The notes under the pieces were generated by a model. It saw only the letters and a list, made by a program, of their open reading frames with translations, was not told the origin of the DNA and did no database searches. A stretch of DNA of 9,325 nt from the NCBI GenBank assembly GCA_947254595.1, contig CAMYED010000041.1, forward strand, positions 1 to 9,325. The letters are read 5' to 3'. Positions 1-6,846 of this stretch are shown piece after piece. This DNA is from an uncultured Gardnerella sp. GTDB lineage: Bacteria > Actinomycetota > Actinomycetes > Actinomycetales > Bifidobacteriaceae. Position 1 is the stretch's first letter. Every line of letters begins with the position of its first letter. Position numbers and translations under genes: made by a program.

Positions 1-935
1 TGATGCTTGTTGGCGCTTGGATGGTTAACGCTCACGTTGGCGTTATTACTGCTGGCATGGTTTTAGCTTTTACTAATTTGATGAATGGAGTGCTTCAGCC
101 TATTTCAAGTCTTCCGCAAATGCTTGGCGAGATGAAGGGTGCTAAGAAGCTTATTAGTAAGATGGCTGATTATATGAGTAACGCTAAGGAAGATTCTGGC
201 GAGATCATTGACGATTCTATTAAAAGCGTTGTTTTGCGCGATGTTTCGTACGCTTATGACGCGGATCATAAAGTCTTGAAAAATGTAAATCTAACTTTGC
301 AAGCTGGAAAATCTTACGCGATAGTAGGGCCTTCTGGTGCTGGTAAGAGTAGTTTGATTAATCTGCTTATGGGCTACTACAAGGATTATGAAGGTAGCGT
401 GCAGCTGAATAACCACGAACTTAGCAATGTGAGCAAGAGTTCGCTTTACGATAAGACGACTCTTATGCAGCAGTCTGTGTTTATGTTTGATGCTTCGATT
501 TTAGATAATATTACGCTTTTTAAGCCGTTCCCGGATGCGGAAGTGGATCGCGTGATTCACTTGGCTGGTTTGGATGATTTGATTGCTGCTAAAGGCAAGG
601 ATTATCAGTGCGGCGAGAACGGTAGTCATCTTTCTGGTGGAGAAAAGCAGCGTATTGCTATTGCGCGAAGCTTGCTTAAAAAGTCCGAGATTCTGCTGGT
701 TGATGAGGCAACGAGCGCGCTAGATAACGAGACGAGCGCGAACGTAACGCAGTCTATTTTGGATTTGCAAGGAATCCTTCGACTAGTGGTAACTCACCGC
801 TTGGATGCTAATTCACTTAAGCAATATGATGAGATTCTTGTGATGAAAAGCGGCGAGCTTATTGAGCGTGGAAACTTTGAGGATCTTATGAACCAGAAGG
901 CTTACTTCTACTCGCTTTACACTGTGTCTATGTGA
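1..935 (+). CDS. ABC exporter, fused permease/ATPase (C-terminal part, truncated by window edge)
   Basis: The start lies outside the window; 310 residues are readable from base 3. Residues 1-60 look like the last membrane helix and coupling region of a type-1 exporter permease domain (hydrophobic stretch about 9-33). The rest is a complete nucleotide-binding domain: Walker A GPSGAGKS at 109-116, Q-loop glutamines 156-157, signature LSGGE at 210-214, Walker B ILLVDE at 230-235, D-loop SALD at 238-241 and switch histidine H265. All catalytic residues are present, so the ATPase should be active. The order permease then ATPase in one chain is that of the MsbA/LmrA/MdlB-type exporters, which work as homo- or heterodimers in the cytoplasmic membrane. 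Such genes often come in tandem pairs, so a partner may lie upstream of the window. The substrate cannot be told from this fragment. Family call secure; specificity unknown. Confidence 0.93.
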   Translation, partial: MLVGAWMVNAHVGVITAGMVLAFTNLMNGVLQPISSLPQMLGEMKGAKKLISKMADYMSNAKEDSGEIIDDSIKSVVLRDVSYAYDADHKVLKNVNLTLQAGKSYAIVGPSGAGKSSLINLLMGYYKDYEGSVQLNNHELSNVSKSSLYDKTTLMQQSVFMFDASILDNITLFKPFPDAEVDRVIHLAGLDDLIAAKGKDYQCGENGSHLSGGEKQRIAIARSLLKKSEILLVDEATSALDNETSANVTQSILDLQGILRLVVTHRLDANSLKQYDEILVMKSGELIERGNFEDLMNQKAYFYSLYTVSM

Positions 936-960
936 GGCTGTGGAGCTGGTTTGCTCTCAA

Positions 961-981
961 TGCGCTGTGCAACTTAGCGCA
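961..981. other. Small 6-bp hairpin downstream of the ABC exporter
   Basis: TGCGCT (961-966) and AGCGCA (976-981) can pair around a 9-nt loop. No T-run follows on either strand, so it is a weak terminator candidate at best. It is the only structure between the exporter stop and the larger repeat hairpin at 1002-1040. Confidence 0.25.
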
Positions 982-1001
982 ATAGATCCTGAGCCAGTGT
1001 C

Positions 1002-1040
1002 AGTAGCCAATCGCCCGCGAATTTGCAGCGATTGGCTACT
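1002..1040 (+). repeat. Hairpin repeat, copy 1 (left flank of toxin-antitoxin cassette)
   Basis: AGTAGCCAATCGC (1002-1014) is perfectly complementary to GCGATTGGCTACT (1028-1040), giving a 13-bp stem with a 13-nt loop. It may terminate transcription of the exporter on the plus strand, although only TTTGGG follows the stem. The same hairpin in the same orientation recurs at 1924-1961 on the other side of the toxin-antitoxin pair. Shared blocks are AGTAGCCAATCG, ATTTGCAG and GATTGGCTACTTTG. Confidence 0.8.
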
Positions 1041-1173
1041 TTGGGATTGGTTGATTTGGGCAGGTGAAGAAAATTGCCGTAAATGACAAAAATCTTCACT
1101 GGTGTTTATTAAACGCGTATCACAATAGCAGATGTATATCTCACTGACAGGTGCGTATCTCAATAACTTTAAC

Positions 1174-1500
1174 TTACAATATGTCAACCCAGTTTTGTCT
1201 AGCATGAAGTATTCTATGCACCATAACCGTTTTGTTCTCTTCGCAAATTTTATAGAAGATTACATATTTTTTAACGAAACATCTTCTAAAGTTTTTGCTA
1301 CTTAGGTAATCATCGTTCACAAATCGGTATCGATAAGGCATTGTAGATAGGCTTGAAACAGTGGCTTCTACGTTATCGAGGAATTCGGATGCTGTAATTG
1401 GGGAGTCTAGATTGTGCGCAATGTAATGAACTATGTCTTGCAAATCTTTATGGTAACTTTGCGAAACGATTATTGTGTATTTTGGGTTACTTTGCGCCAT
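1174..1500 (-). CDS. RelE/ParE-superfamily toxin of a type II toxin-antitoxin system
   Basis: The 108-residue length is typical of the family. The protein has the RelE/ParE layout: an N-terminal strand (YTIIVS, 8-13), two helices (about 15-53) and a C-terminal sheet containing YRYRF (56-60), FRRCFVKKYVIFYKI (71-85) and VMVHRILHARQNW (92-104). The YVIFYK strand and the HRILHAR segment are hallmark patterns of ParE/RelE-like toxins. Members either cleave ribosome-bound mRNA or poison gyrase; the sequence alone does not decide which. The ATG overlaps the end of the antitoxin gene by 14 nt, and the region before it has only a weak purine stretch (AGAAG), so translation is probably coupled to the antitoxin. 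The reading frame is intact and shows no sign of decay. The homologous target is an inference; the family call is firm. Confidence 0.88.
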   Translation of the reverse strand: MAQSNPKYTIIVSQSYHKDLQDIVHYIAHNLDSPITASEFLDNVEATVSSLSTMPYRYRFVNDDYLSSKNFRRCFVKKYVIFYKICEENKTVMVHRILHARQNWVDIL

Positions 1501-1759
1501 TGTTGAGTTCTTCTCTTAAGTTTCGCATTGATTCTTCAAAAGATAATGTGCGATTGTTGTTAAAATCAGACTCGCTTTGAGAGAGTGAACTATATAGTTC
1601 ATATTTGCTCATGAACTTGTTGAATAAGTCGATGCTCATTACTGCTAAGTCTCCGCGACCGTTTTTTGTAATGAAAACTGGTTCTTTTGTTTCGTGGCAG
1701 AATGTTGATATCTCGTTGTAGTTATTGCGTAAATCTGTGCTTGACTTAATAGTTGGCAT
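1487..1759 (-). CDS. Phd/YefM-family antitoxin
   Basis: The 90-residue protein resembles the Phd/YefM fold: an N-terminal DNA-binding and dimerisation part (about 1-55), with the pattern LRNNYNEI, then KEPVFITKNGRGDLAVMS, and a charged C-terminal helix (about 70-90) expected to wrap the toxin. It lies first in the operon, as is usual for this class, and overlaps the toxin start by 14 nt. The ATG at 1759 is preceded by AAAGGA with an 8-nt gap. Family knowledge: such antitoxins neutralise the cognate toxin, repress their own operon through palindromic operators and are degraded by Lon or Clp proteases. A matching inverted repeat and -10-like element lie about 90-130 bp upstream (1847-1891). Confidence 0.88.
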   Translation of the reverse strand: MPTIKSSTDLRNNYNEISTFCHETKEPVFITKNGRGDLAVMSIDLFNKFMSKYELYSSLSQSESDFNNNRTLSFEESMRNLREELNNGAK

Positions 1760-1846
1760 CGTGCGAGTCCTTTGAGATGATTGTTATTATTTTTTTGAAT
1801 TAGCTTATCTGGTTTTGCTTTATGTACATAAATAAAATATTAAATT

Positions 1847-1891
1847 AGTATAATGCAATCTAAAGATATTATATTATTATTTCTTTAGATT
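1847..1891 (-). promoter_or_regulatory. Candidate promoter and operator of the toxin-antitoxin operon
   Basis: A perfect 10-bp inverted repeat, AATCTAAAGA (1857-1866) and TCTTTAGATT (1882-1891), lies just upstream of TATACT (read on the minus strand, 1852-1847). The repeat would cover the -35 zone, where no good consensus hexamer is present. Such an arrangement fits autorepression by the antitoxin. The site is some 90 bp from the antitoxin start, so the call is tentative. The surrounding region 1780-1900 is extremely AT-rich. Confidence 0.4.
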
Positions 1892-1923
1892 ATTGACTTT
1901 GATTGTTTGATTTCCATAATTCT

Positions 1924-1961
1924 AGTAGCCAATCGTTGCAGATTTGCAGTGATTGGCTACT
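1924..1961 (+). repeat. Hairpin repeat, copy 2 (right flank of toxin-antitoxin cassette)
   Basis: AGTAGCCAATC (1924-1934) pairs with GATTGGCTACT (1951-1961), an 11-bp stem with a 16-nt loop. It matches copy 1 at 1002-1040 in sequence and orientation, including the asymmetric loop block ATTTGCAG. A partial echo, GGCTACTTGTGATTG, follows at about 1971-1985. Confidence 0.8.
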
Positions 1962-1997
1962 TTGTGGTTTGGCTACTTGTGATTGATTGTTGTTTAA

Positions 1998-2040
1998 AAT
2001 AAACGCCAGAGAGTTTATTTCAACTCGACTGGCGTTTATT
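1998..2040 (-). terminator. Intrinsic terminator of the YuiF-like transporter gene
   Basis: AATAAACGCCAG (1998-2009) is perfectly complementary to CTGGCGTTTATT (2029-2040). An inner stem, GAGTT (2011-2015) with AACTC (2022-2026), extends it. Read on the minus strand, the stem is followed by a T-rich stretch (TTTATTTTAAAC). It lies about 60 nt past the stop codon of the minus-strand transporter. Confidence 0.8.
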
Positions 2041-2100
2041 AATTATTTGCGCTATCCGCTAGTTACATTTGTTACCCACCGTTTTTTCAGAAATAATCTG

Positions 2101-3441
2101 CTAAATAAACTGCGATATTACAATGCCAGCAACCATAAGCGGAATGTTGAAAATAAGGAATGTCGGAACGCAAGTATCCCAAATATGACTGTGCTGTCCG
2201 TCCGCATTTAAGCCAGCAGTAGGCCCGAGTGTGGTGTCGGAAGCAGGGGAGCCTGCGTCGCCAAGAGCTGCAGCAGAAGACATAAGAAGAATCGTTGCAG
2301 GAGTGCTAAAACCAATGCTCTGGCAAAGAGGCACGAACAAAACCGCAAGAATAGGAACCGTACCAAACGAAGTACCAATGCCCATAGTCACAAGCAAACC
2401 AATAATCGTAATCACAAATGCAGCAACAAGCTTGTTCTGACCCATAGAAGCAACACCCAAGTGCACAAGCTCCTCAACTCCGCCTGTTGCTTGAATCACG
2501 TTAGCGTAGCCGCCAGCAATAAGCATAACGAAAGCAATAAGACCCATAAGCTTAACGCCGCCCATAAGCTGCTTGTCGATGTCGTTCCACTTTATTGCGC
2601 CAAAAATAATCATGGTTGCAAGACCTGCAAGAGAAGAAAGCGAAAGATCCTTACTAATAACTTGCACTACTACAACAACAATAATTGCAAGAATAGTTAC
2701 GTAATGTGCTTTAGTAAGAGGGCCAACAACAGCGTCAGCGGCACGAGTATCAGCTTCGGTGGTTTCGTATTTGCGAGGTTTGCGATAGAGCACAAATACG
2801 GCAAATAGCAAAGCTGCTAGCATTGCAGCGCCCAAGTACCAGTTCACAGCGCTTACGTCCGATACGGTAACTTTCATGCCGTTTTTAGAAAGATTAGTAG
2901 CGATAACAGTCTGGAAAATAAGACCGAAGCCAAATGGAATGGCAATATATGGCACTTCAAGGCCGAAAGCAGTACAGCAGGCGGCAGCTCGACGGTCCAA
3001 CTTGAGCTTATTCATAATCGACAGAATAGGCGGAATAAGAATAGGAATATAAGCAATGTGAACCGGCACAATATTTTGCGACATGCACGCAATTACTGTT
3101 AACACTGCAAGCAGAATAAATTTATTGGTACCAATAATCTTGCTTATTTTTTTAGAAATAATCTGGGCTAAGCCAGTAGCGGTAATAGCCTCAGCAAAAG
3201 TACCAAGCAAAATGTATGCGAGTGCAGTTTGTGCGTTTGTGGAGAAACCGTCGCAAAGCAACGCCATAATAGTGTGATTTCCGTCTCCAAAAAGAGGAAG
3301 ATGGCCTGCAATACCGCCCGCAACGCAGGCTACAATCATAGCAAGCAGAACATTAAGTTTTGCGAGACTGAGCGCACATAACACTACGACTGACACGATA
3401 ACTGGGTTGAATACGATGTGTAGTATTTGCAAACCTAGCAT
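2101..3441 (-). CDS. YuiF-like transporter of the NhaC/Na+:H+ antiporter superfamily
   Basis: This 446-residue protein is almost wholly hydrophobic, with about 11-12 predicted membrane segments (for example 10-28, 31-50, 71-89, 108-126, 129-145, 163-182, 200-219, 246-262, 268-284, 297-316, 337-355, 361-376 and 429-445). A single hydrophilic stretch lies at about 220-245. Recognisable family segments are GTSFGTVP (356-363) and the unusually conserved GDAGSPASDTTLGPTAG (394-410), followed by the HIWDT motif. These match the YuiF branch, often annotated as a Na+/H+ antiporter family protein. Comparative-genomic work on Firmicutes has suggested that YuiF members are amino-acid (histidine) permeases, so the substrate is not settled. 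The ATG is supported by GAGGTG seven bases upstream. It is monocistronic: its own promoter region lies at 3482-3520 and a terminator at 1998-2040. Confidence 0.88.
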   Translation of the reverse strand: MLGLQILHIVFNPVIVSVVVLCALSLAKLNVLLAMIVACVAGGIAGHLPLFGDGNHTIMALLCDGFSTNAQTALAYILLGTFAEAITATGLAQIISKKISKIIGTNKFILLAVLTVIACMSQNIVPVHIAYIPILIPPILSIMNKLKLDRRAAACCTAFGLEVPYIAIPFGFGLIFQTVIATNLSKNGMKVTVSDVSAVNWYLGAAMLAALLFAVFVLYRKPRKYETTEADTRAADAVVGPLTKAHYVTILAIIVVVVVQVISKDLSLSSLAGLATMIIFGAIKWNDIDKQLMGGVKLMGLIAFVMLIAGGYANVIQATGGVEELVHLGVASMGQNKLVAAFVITIIGLLVTMGIGTSFGTVPILAVLFVPLCQSIGFSTPATILLMSSAAALGDAGSPASDTTLGPTAGLNADGQHSHIWDTCVPTFLIFNIPLMVAGIVISQFI

Positions 3442-3481
3442 GCTTCTTCACCTCTTTTTAGCTAATTGAGAATCGAATTGT

Positions 3482-3520
3482 AACTTTTGAACTCAGTATA
3501 ATCTGATTAAAAGTTGTCAA
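3482..3520 (-). promoter_or_regulatory. Candidate promoter of the YuiF-like transporter, with overlapping inverted repeat
   Basis: On the minus strand TTGACA (3520-3515) is followed 14 nt later by TATACT (3500-3495). Both hexamers are good but the gap is shorter than the usual 17. A TAATTG-N17-TATACT reading is also possible. AACTTTT (3482-3488) and AAAAGTT (3509-3515) form a 7-bp inverted repeat that spans the -10 element and could bind a repressor. The leader of about 50 nt is too short for a T-box or riboswitch. Confidence 0.45.
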
Positions 3521-3673
3521 TTACAGCAAATATAACACGAAAAAGCAGATAATATCCATCTCAACGAATAAACAGTCTAAATATGTAGTTTCGTTGCCCG
3601 TATCTGTTTTTGCTGTACATACGACAAATGTGACATTTTGTCTGTTTTGGCTTGTTTTTACTGATAAAACATA

Positions 3674-3732
3674 AACAAATGAACAAAAAGTTCAAAAATA
3701 AGTTCATATTTGTTCGTCTTAGTGGGTATACT
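3674..3732 (+). promoter_or_regulatory. Candidate promoter and operator cluster of the ATPase-YhgE/Pip operon
   Basis: TATACT (3727-3732) is a good -10 element; TTCATA (3703-3708), 18 bp upstream, is a 4/6 match to the -35 consensus. The -35 zone is packed with half-sites: TGAAC-N5-GTTCA (3680-3694), then GTTC at 3702 and GTTC at 3712. On a larger scale AACAAATGAAC (3674-3684) is an inverted repeat of GTTCATATTTGTT (3702-3714), apart from a 2-nt insertion. The arrangement suggests a repressor-controlled promoter. No regulator gene lies in the window. Confidence 0.45.
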
Positions 3733-4019
3733 AGGTATCGTGAGAAAAAGAAATTAAAGACTATGTTAGCCTCATTGATCTGATCTGTTTAAGTCAAGTG
3801 ACTCGGCATGGAGATTGTTGCAAAATATAGCGATAGAGCTGTAAAAGTAAAAATTGGGCATAATCAAGAGTCAAAAACAAAAACAAACAACCAAAACTAA
3901 AAATTTAATAACTAATAAATAGTAAGGAGGAATGCCTGACGCACGAAATAAACGCGAAAAGCGTAAGTAAATAACGCTACGTTTGCTTTATTTAATCGTA
4001 GGCGTCATACAAATAAATT
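3733..4019 (+). promoter_or_regulatory. Long 5' leader of the ATPase-YhgE/Pip operon with displaced SD and foldable element
   Basis: If the promoter at 3727-3732 is used, the mRNA has about 280 nt before the ATPase start. The part at about 3865-3920 is A-rich and probably unstructured. AAGGAGG (3924-3930) is an ideal SD, yet the ATPase ATG is 90 nt further on and has no SD of its own. A 12-codon open frame (ATG 3932, TAA 3968-3970) starts only one base after the SD. TGACGC (3937-3942) pairs with GCGTCA (4002-4007). Further pairing is ACGA with TCGT and AATAAA with TTTATT, and two small hairpins sit inside (ACGC-GAAAA-GCGT, 3952-3964; AACG-CTA-CGTT, 3973-3983). The fold could act as a leader or control element; this is inference. 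Confidence 0.4.
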
Positions 4020-4778
4020 ATGCAAGAGGAACAGACACTTATAGAAGCGAAAGAATTAGGGTTACAAAAATTAAGAAAATCACCATTTTGTGACGTGTCA
4101 CTCAGCGTTAAACCGCACCAAATCGTCGCAATATCAGGCGAACATGGCTCGGGAAAATCAGCCTTACTGCTCGCATTATCTGGTTATATGAAATTCACGA
4201 GCGGAACACTTACTATAGTCGACGCTAGTCTTCCACATGATCTTCGTAAATCAAGGCAGTATGTTGGTTTGGGATTATTTAACGGAATTAACGAATTCTA
4301 CAAAACGCAAACCATAGATGAAGTTTTGATGAGCGAGCTAAAACTCGCATCATCTTCGCCACTATTTCGAGAACAGTATAAAAATGATGTAAAAAATCGC
4401 GAAGCATTGCGCCAATATGCGTACAATCTTCTTGCGCAATGGAAAGTATCAGCGCCGCGCGAAACAGCTGTAGGAGATTTAACACCATGCGAGCGCATGC
4501 GTTTGGCAATTGCGCTGGCCTTACTCAAGCGACCATGGCTGCTGTTTGTTGACGGAATCGAAGCGGAACTTACTAGTGAACAAAGTGATAGCTTGTTTGC
4601 GGATATTCGTGAATATGTTAATAAACACTACTGCTCATGCTTAGTGGGAGTTTTACAAAGCGAACTAGAAAAACGAGCGGATCAAGTAGTGCACATGGTT
4701 CCAAATCATCGGTATGACGCTGATAAAAACCAACTTAGTGAGCATAAAGAAAATGGGGATGGTAACAATGCGCGTTAA
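4020..4778 (+). CDS. Degenerate ABC-type ATPase subunit paired with YhgE/Pip
   Basis: The 252-residue protein has the outline of an ABC nucleotide-binding domain. Walker A is intact (GEHGSGKS, 40-47). The other active-site motifs are altered: the Q-loop position reads GLFNGI (85-90) without glutamine, the signature LSGGE is LTPCE (154-158), Walker B is LLFVD (174-178) but the next residue is G179 instead of the catalytic glutamate, and the switch histidine is absent (GVLQSE, 210-215). It may therefore bind ATP but hydrolyse it poorly or not at all. The C-terminal tail (about 228-252) is hydrophilic. A stop codon stands two codons upstream of the ATG at 4020 and there is no other start until residue 57, so this start is forced although it lacks an SD. 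The 3' end overlaps the YhgE/Pip gene by 11 nt, which implies a joint complex at the membrane. Its role there is unknown. Confidence 0.85.
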   Translation: MQEEQTLIEAKELGLQKLRKSPFCDVSLSVKPHQIVAISGEHGSGKSALLLALSGYMKFTSGTLTIVDASLPHDLRKSRQYVGLGLFNGINEFYKTQTIDEVLMSELKLASSSPLFREQYKNDVKNREALRQYAYNLLAQWKVSAPRETAVGDLTPCERMRLAIALALLKRPWLLFVDGIEAELTSEQSDSLFADIREYVNKHYCSCLVGVLQSELEKRADQVVHMVPNHRYDADKNQLSEHKENGDGNNAR

Positions 4779-6846
4779 CACTATTGCTCTTGCATTTCGT
4801 GAGCTTAATAACGCTATGAAAGGAAAAGCGCGAAAGCTTGTTATTGGAACCGTAGCTTTGATACCGCTCCTATACGGCTCGCTGTATTTATGGGCCTTTA
4901 CAAATCCGTACAAAACGCTAAATACTGTGCCAGTGGCTGTGGTTGTTGAAGACAATGGCGCTATGATTAACGGCAAAATGCGCAACATTGGAAACGAAAT
5001 CAAAACTCGTTTAAAGAATCAAAAAGACGGTAGTGAAGGTTTCCAATGGAATTTTGTAAATAGTGCTGAAGCAAATAAGGGCCTTAAAAATGGCAACTAT
5101 TTTATGGTAGCAACTATTCCAGCTTCCTTCAGTAAGTGCATTGCTTCCGCGCAATACGATACTCCAACTAAAGCAAAACTTCACGTAAAGTACGATCAAG
5201 CAAGCAATATGCTGGCTTCACAAATTGGTAAAACTGCTTTCCGCACTATGCGTACTGAGATTAGCGAGGCGATTGCTCAAGAGTATTGGGAGCACATGTT
5301 TGCGAAAGTTAATTCAGCTTCCGATTCTCTTGGTGCTGCTGCAAACGGTGCTGGAGCATTGCATGAAGGTTCAAAGTCTTTGCAAGGCGGAATAAATAAG
5401 CTTGCAGATGGGTCGAATAAACTTTCGCAATCTTTGCAAAAACTTCAAGGCGGATTAGGGGAGCTTCAAAAAGGCGCGAATACGCTAACTGAAGCCAATG
5501 CTCGCAGCAAAGAAGGAGCTCAATATCTTGCACAAAAAACGCAAGATTTAGCAAACGGAGCCCAACAGTTAAGCGAAGGAACGCAAAGGCTATCGGCAGC
5601 GACAAGCGAATTCTATGAAGGAGCTCAAAAGCTTGCAGCTTCAAGCAACGAATTAGAAGAACATGTTAAAGCTGGAAACGCTGAAACAAAAGCACAAATT
5701 ACTGGTCTTCTTATGCAAGCGCAAAACCCAGCAGTAACAAAGGAAGACGTGCTTGCTAATTTGCAAAGTTTGGCAGAAGGATTAGGTGAAAATTCTAATC
5801 TTCTAGAAACAAATCTTTCTGCTTTAAGCGCTGGAGCAGACAAGCTTTCTGCAGGAAGCTTGCAAATAAAGGGCGGTGCTGACGCAATATCTCAAGGTAT
5901 TGAAGCTGTTAATACTGGCTCAAATAAGCTTGCTGCTGGAGCGAATAATCTTGCTGACGGTTTGGCTCAAGTAAGTAACGGTAGCGAGAAACTAAATAAT
6001 GGCGTGAATGCAGCTGCACAAGGTTCTGCGAAAATAGTGAACGGTTCTGATCAGCTTAATTCCGGCGCTAAGAAGCTATCTGATAACACTCCAAAGCTTG
6101 TTGATGGTGCTAAGAAATTGCATGACGGGCTTAAAGATGCTCAAAAGTCTGGAAAAGTAAACGGTATTGTTCAAAAAAGTAAGATGATGAGCGCACCAGT
6201 TTCCTTGGAAGAGCACGAGTATTCGCACGTTGAAAACTATGGAACTGGTTTTGCTCCTTACTTTATTTCTATCGCCCTTTGGGTTGGTGCTCTTATGGCA
6301 ACCTTTGTTTTGAGAGTTATGGATAGGCGAGCGATACTAAACGGCATGAATCCGCTTAAAAGTGCGCTTATTAGCCTTACGCCGTTTGTGATTATGGGCG
6401 TTGCGCAAGCGATTATTCTTATGGGCGTTGTTCAAGGAGCGTTGAAGTTCCAAATCGATAATGTTGGTGCATTCTACGCGCTGGGGATTATAGCGTCAAT
6501 AGTCTTTATGGCTATAATGCAAATGATTATGGTGGTGTTCCGCATGCCAGGGCGAATAGTTGCGATTGTGCTACTTATGTTGCAAATCACAAGCTCTGCA
6601 GGAACGTTCCCAGTACAAATGACGCCGGCATTCTTTAGAGCTGTTCACCCATATTTGCCAATGACGTACTCGATTATGGGGTTGCGTCAAGCAATGTCTG
6701 GAAAGAACAGTGGTGAAATAGTTTCAGGCATTGGAATGCTTGTGCTTTTCGGCGTGATTGCGATTGCGATAACGAGCATAATAGCGTACAAGAAGCGTAC
6801 TGTTACTATGTTTGATTTGCATCCAGTAATTACATTGGAGGCATGA
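4768..6846 (+). CDS. YhgE/Pip-family membrane protein with extracellular repeat domain
   Basis: Taken from the ATG at 4768 the protein has 692 residues. Upstream in-frame ATGs at 4714, 4753 and 4759 are less likely: the family normally begins a few residues before its first helix, and GGGGA lies 8 nt before 4768. Helix 1 is at about 24-44, then a large outward domain with the Pip N-terminal part (about 50-185). Next is a repeat-rich segment (about 186-465) built of units such as G-x3-L-x2-G (KLADGSNKLS, KLAAGANNLADG), likely a long coiled or fibrous stalk. Five C-terminal helices follow (about 493-515, 533-556, 567-591, 597-613, 651-674), resembling ABC-2 permeases. Relatives include Lactococcus Pip and Bacillus YueB, phage receptors, the latter tied to type VII secretion. 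It forms an operon with the degenerate ATPase. The cellular function is not known for the family. Confidence 0.9.
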   Translation: MRVNTIALAFRELNNAMKGKARKLVIGTVALIPLLYGSLYLWAFTNPYKTLNTVPVAVVVEDNGAMINGKMRNIGNEIKTRLKNQKDGSEGFQWNFVNSAEANKGLKNGNYFMVATIPASFSKCIASAQYDTPTKAKLHVKYDQASNMLASQIGKTAFRTMRTEISEAIAQEYWEHMFAKVNSASDSLGAAANGAGALHEGSKSLQGGINKLADGSNKLSQSLQKLQGGLGELQKGANTLTEANARSKEGAQYLAQKTQDLANGAQQLSEGTQRLSAATSEFYEGAQKLAASSNELEEHVKAGNAETKAQITGLLMQAQNPAVTKEDVLANLQSLAEGLGENSNLLETNLSALSAGADKLSAGSLQIKGGADAISQGIEAVNTGSNKLAAGANNLADGLAQVSNGSEKLNNGVNAAAQGSAKIVNGSDQLNSGAKKLSDNTPKLVDGAKKLHDGLKDAQKSGKVNGIVQKSKMMSAPVSLEEHEYSHVENYGTGFAPYFISIALWVGALMATFVLRVMDRRAILNGMNPLKSALISLTPFVIMGVAQAIILMGVVQGALKFQIDNVGAFYALGIIASIVFMAIMQMIMVVFRMPGRIVAIVLLMLQITSSAGTFPVQMTPAFFRAVHPYLPMTYSIMGLRQAMSGKNSGEIVSGIGMLVLFGVIAIAITSIIAYKKRTVTMFDLHPVITLEA

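Noticed and set aside
957..1205. 82-codon minus-strand open frame downstream of the toxin
   Set aside because: It has no recognisable domain, overlaps the toxin end and runs through the repeat hairpin; the composition is not protein-like.
1893..1920. Plus-strand promoter TTGACT-N16-CATAAT
   Set aside because: The hexamers are acceptable, but it would lead straight into the repeat hairpin and no plus-strand gene follows.
3442..3560. T-box or amino-acid riboswitch for the YuiF-like transporter
   Set aside because: The leader from the likely promoter is only about 50 nt and lacks any T-box sequence.
3680..3694. LexA (SOS) box
   Set aside because: The half-sites GAAC and GTTC are right but the spacer is five bases, not the four of the Gram-positive box, and no SOS gene follows.
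3808..3900. 30-codon open frame in the ATPase leader (ATG 3808, TAA 3898-3900)
   Set aside because: There is no Shine-Dalgarno before its ATG, and the second half follows the A-rich leader (Lys, Thr, Asn, Gln). Probably not translated.
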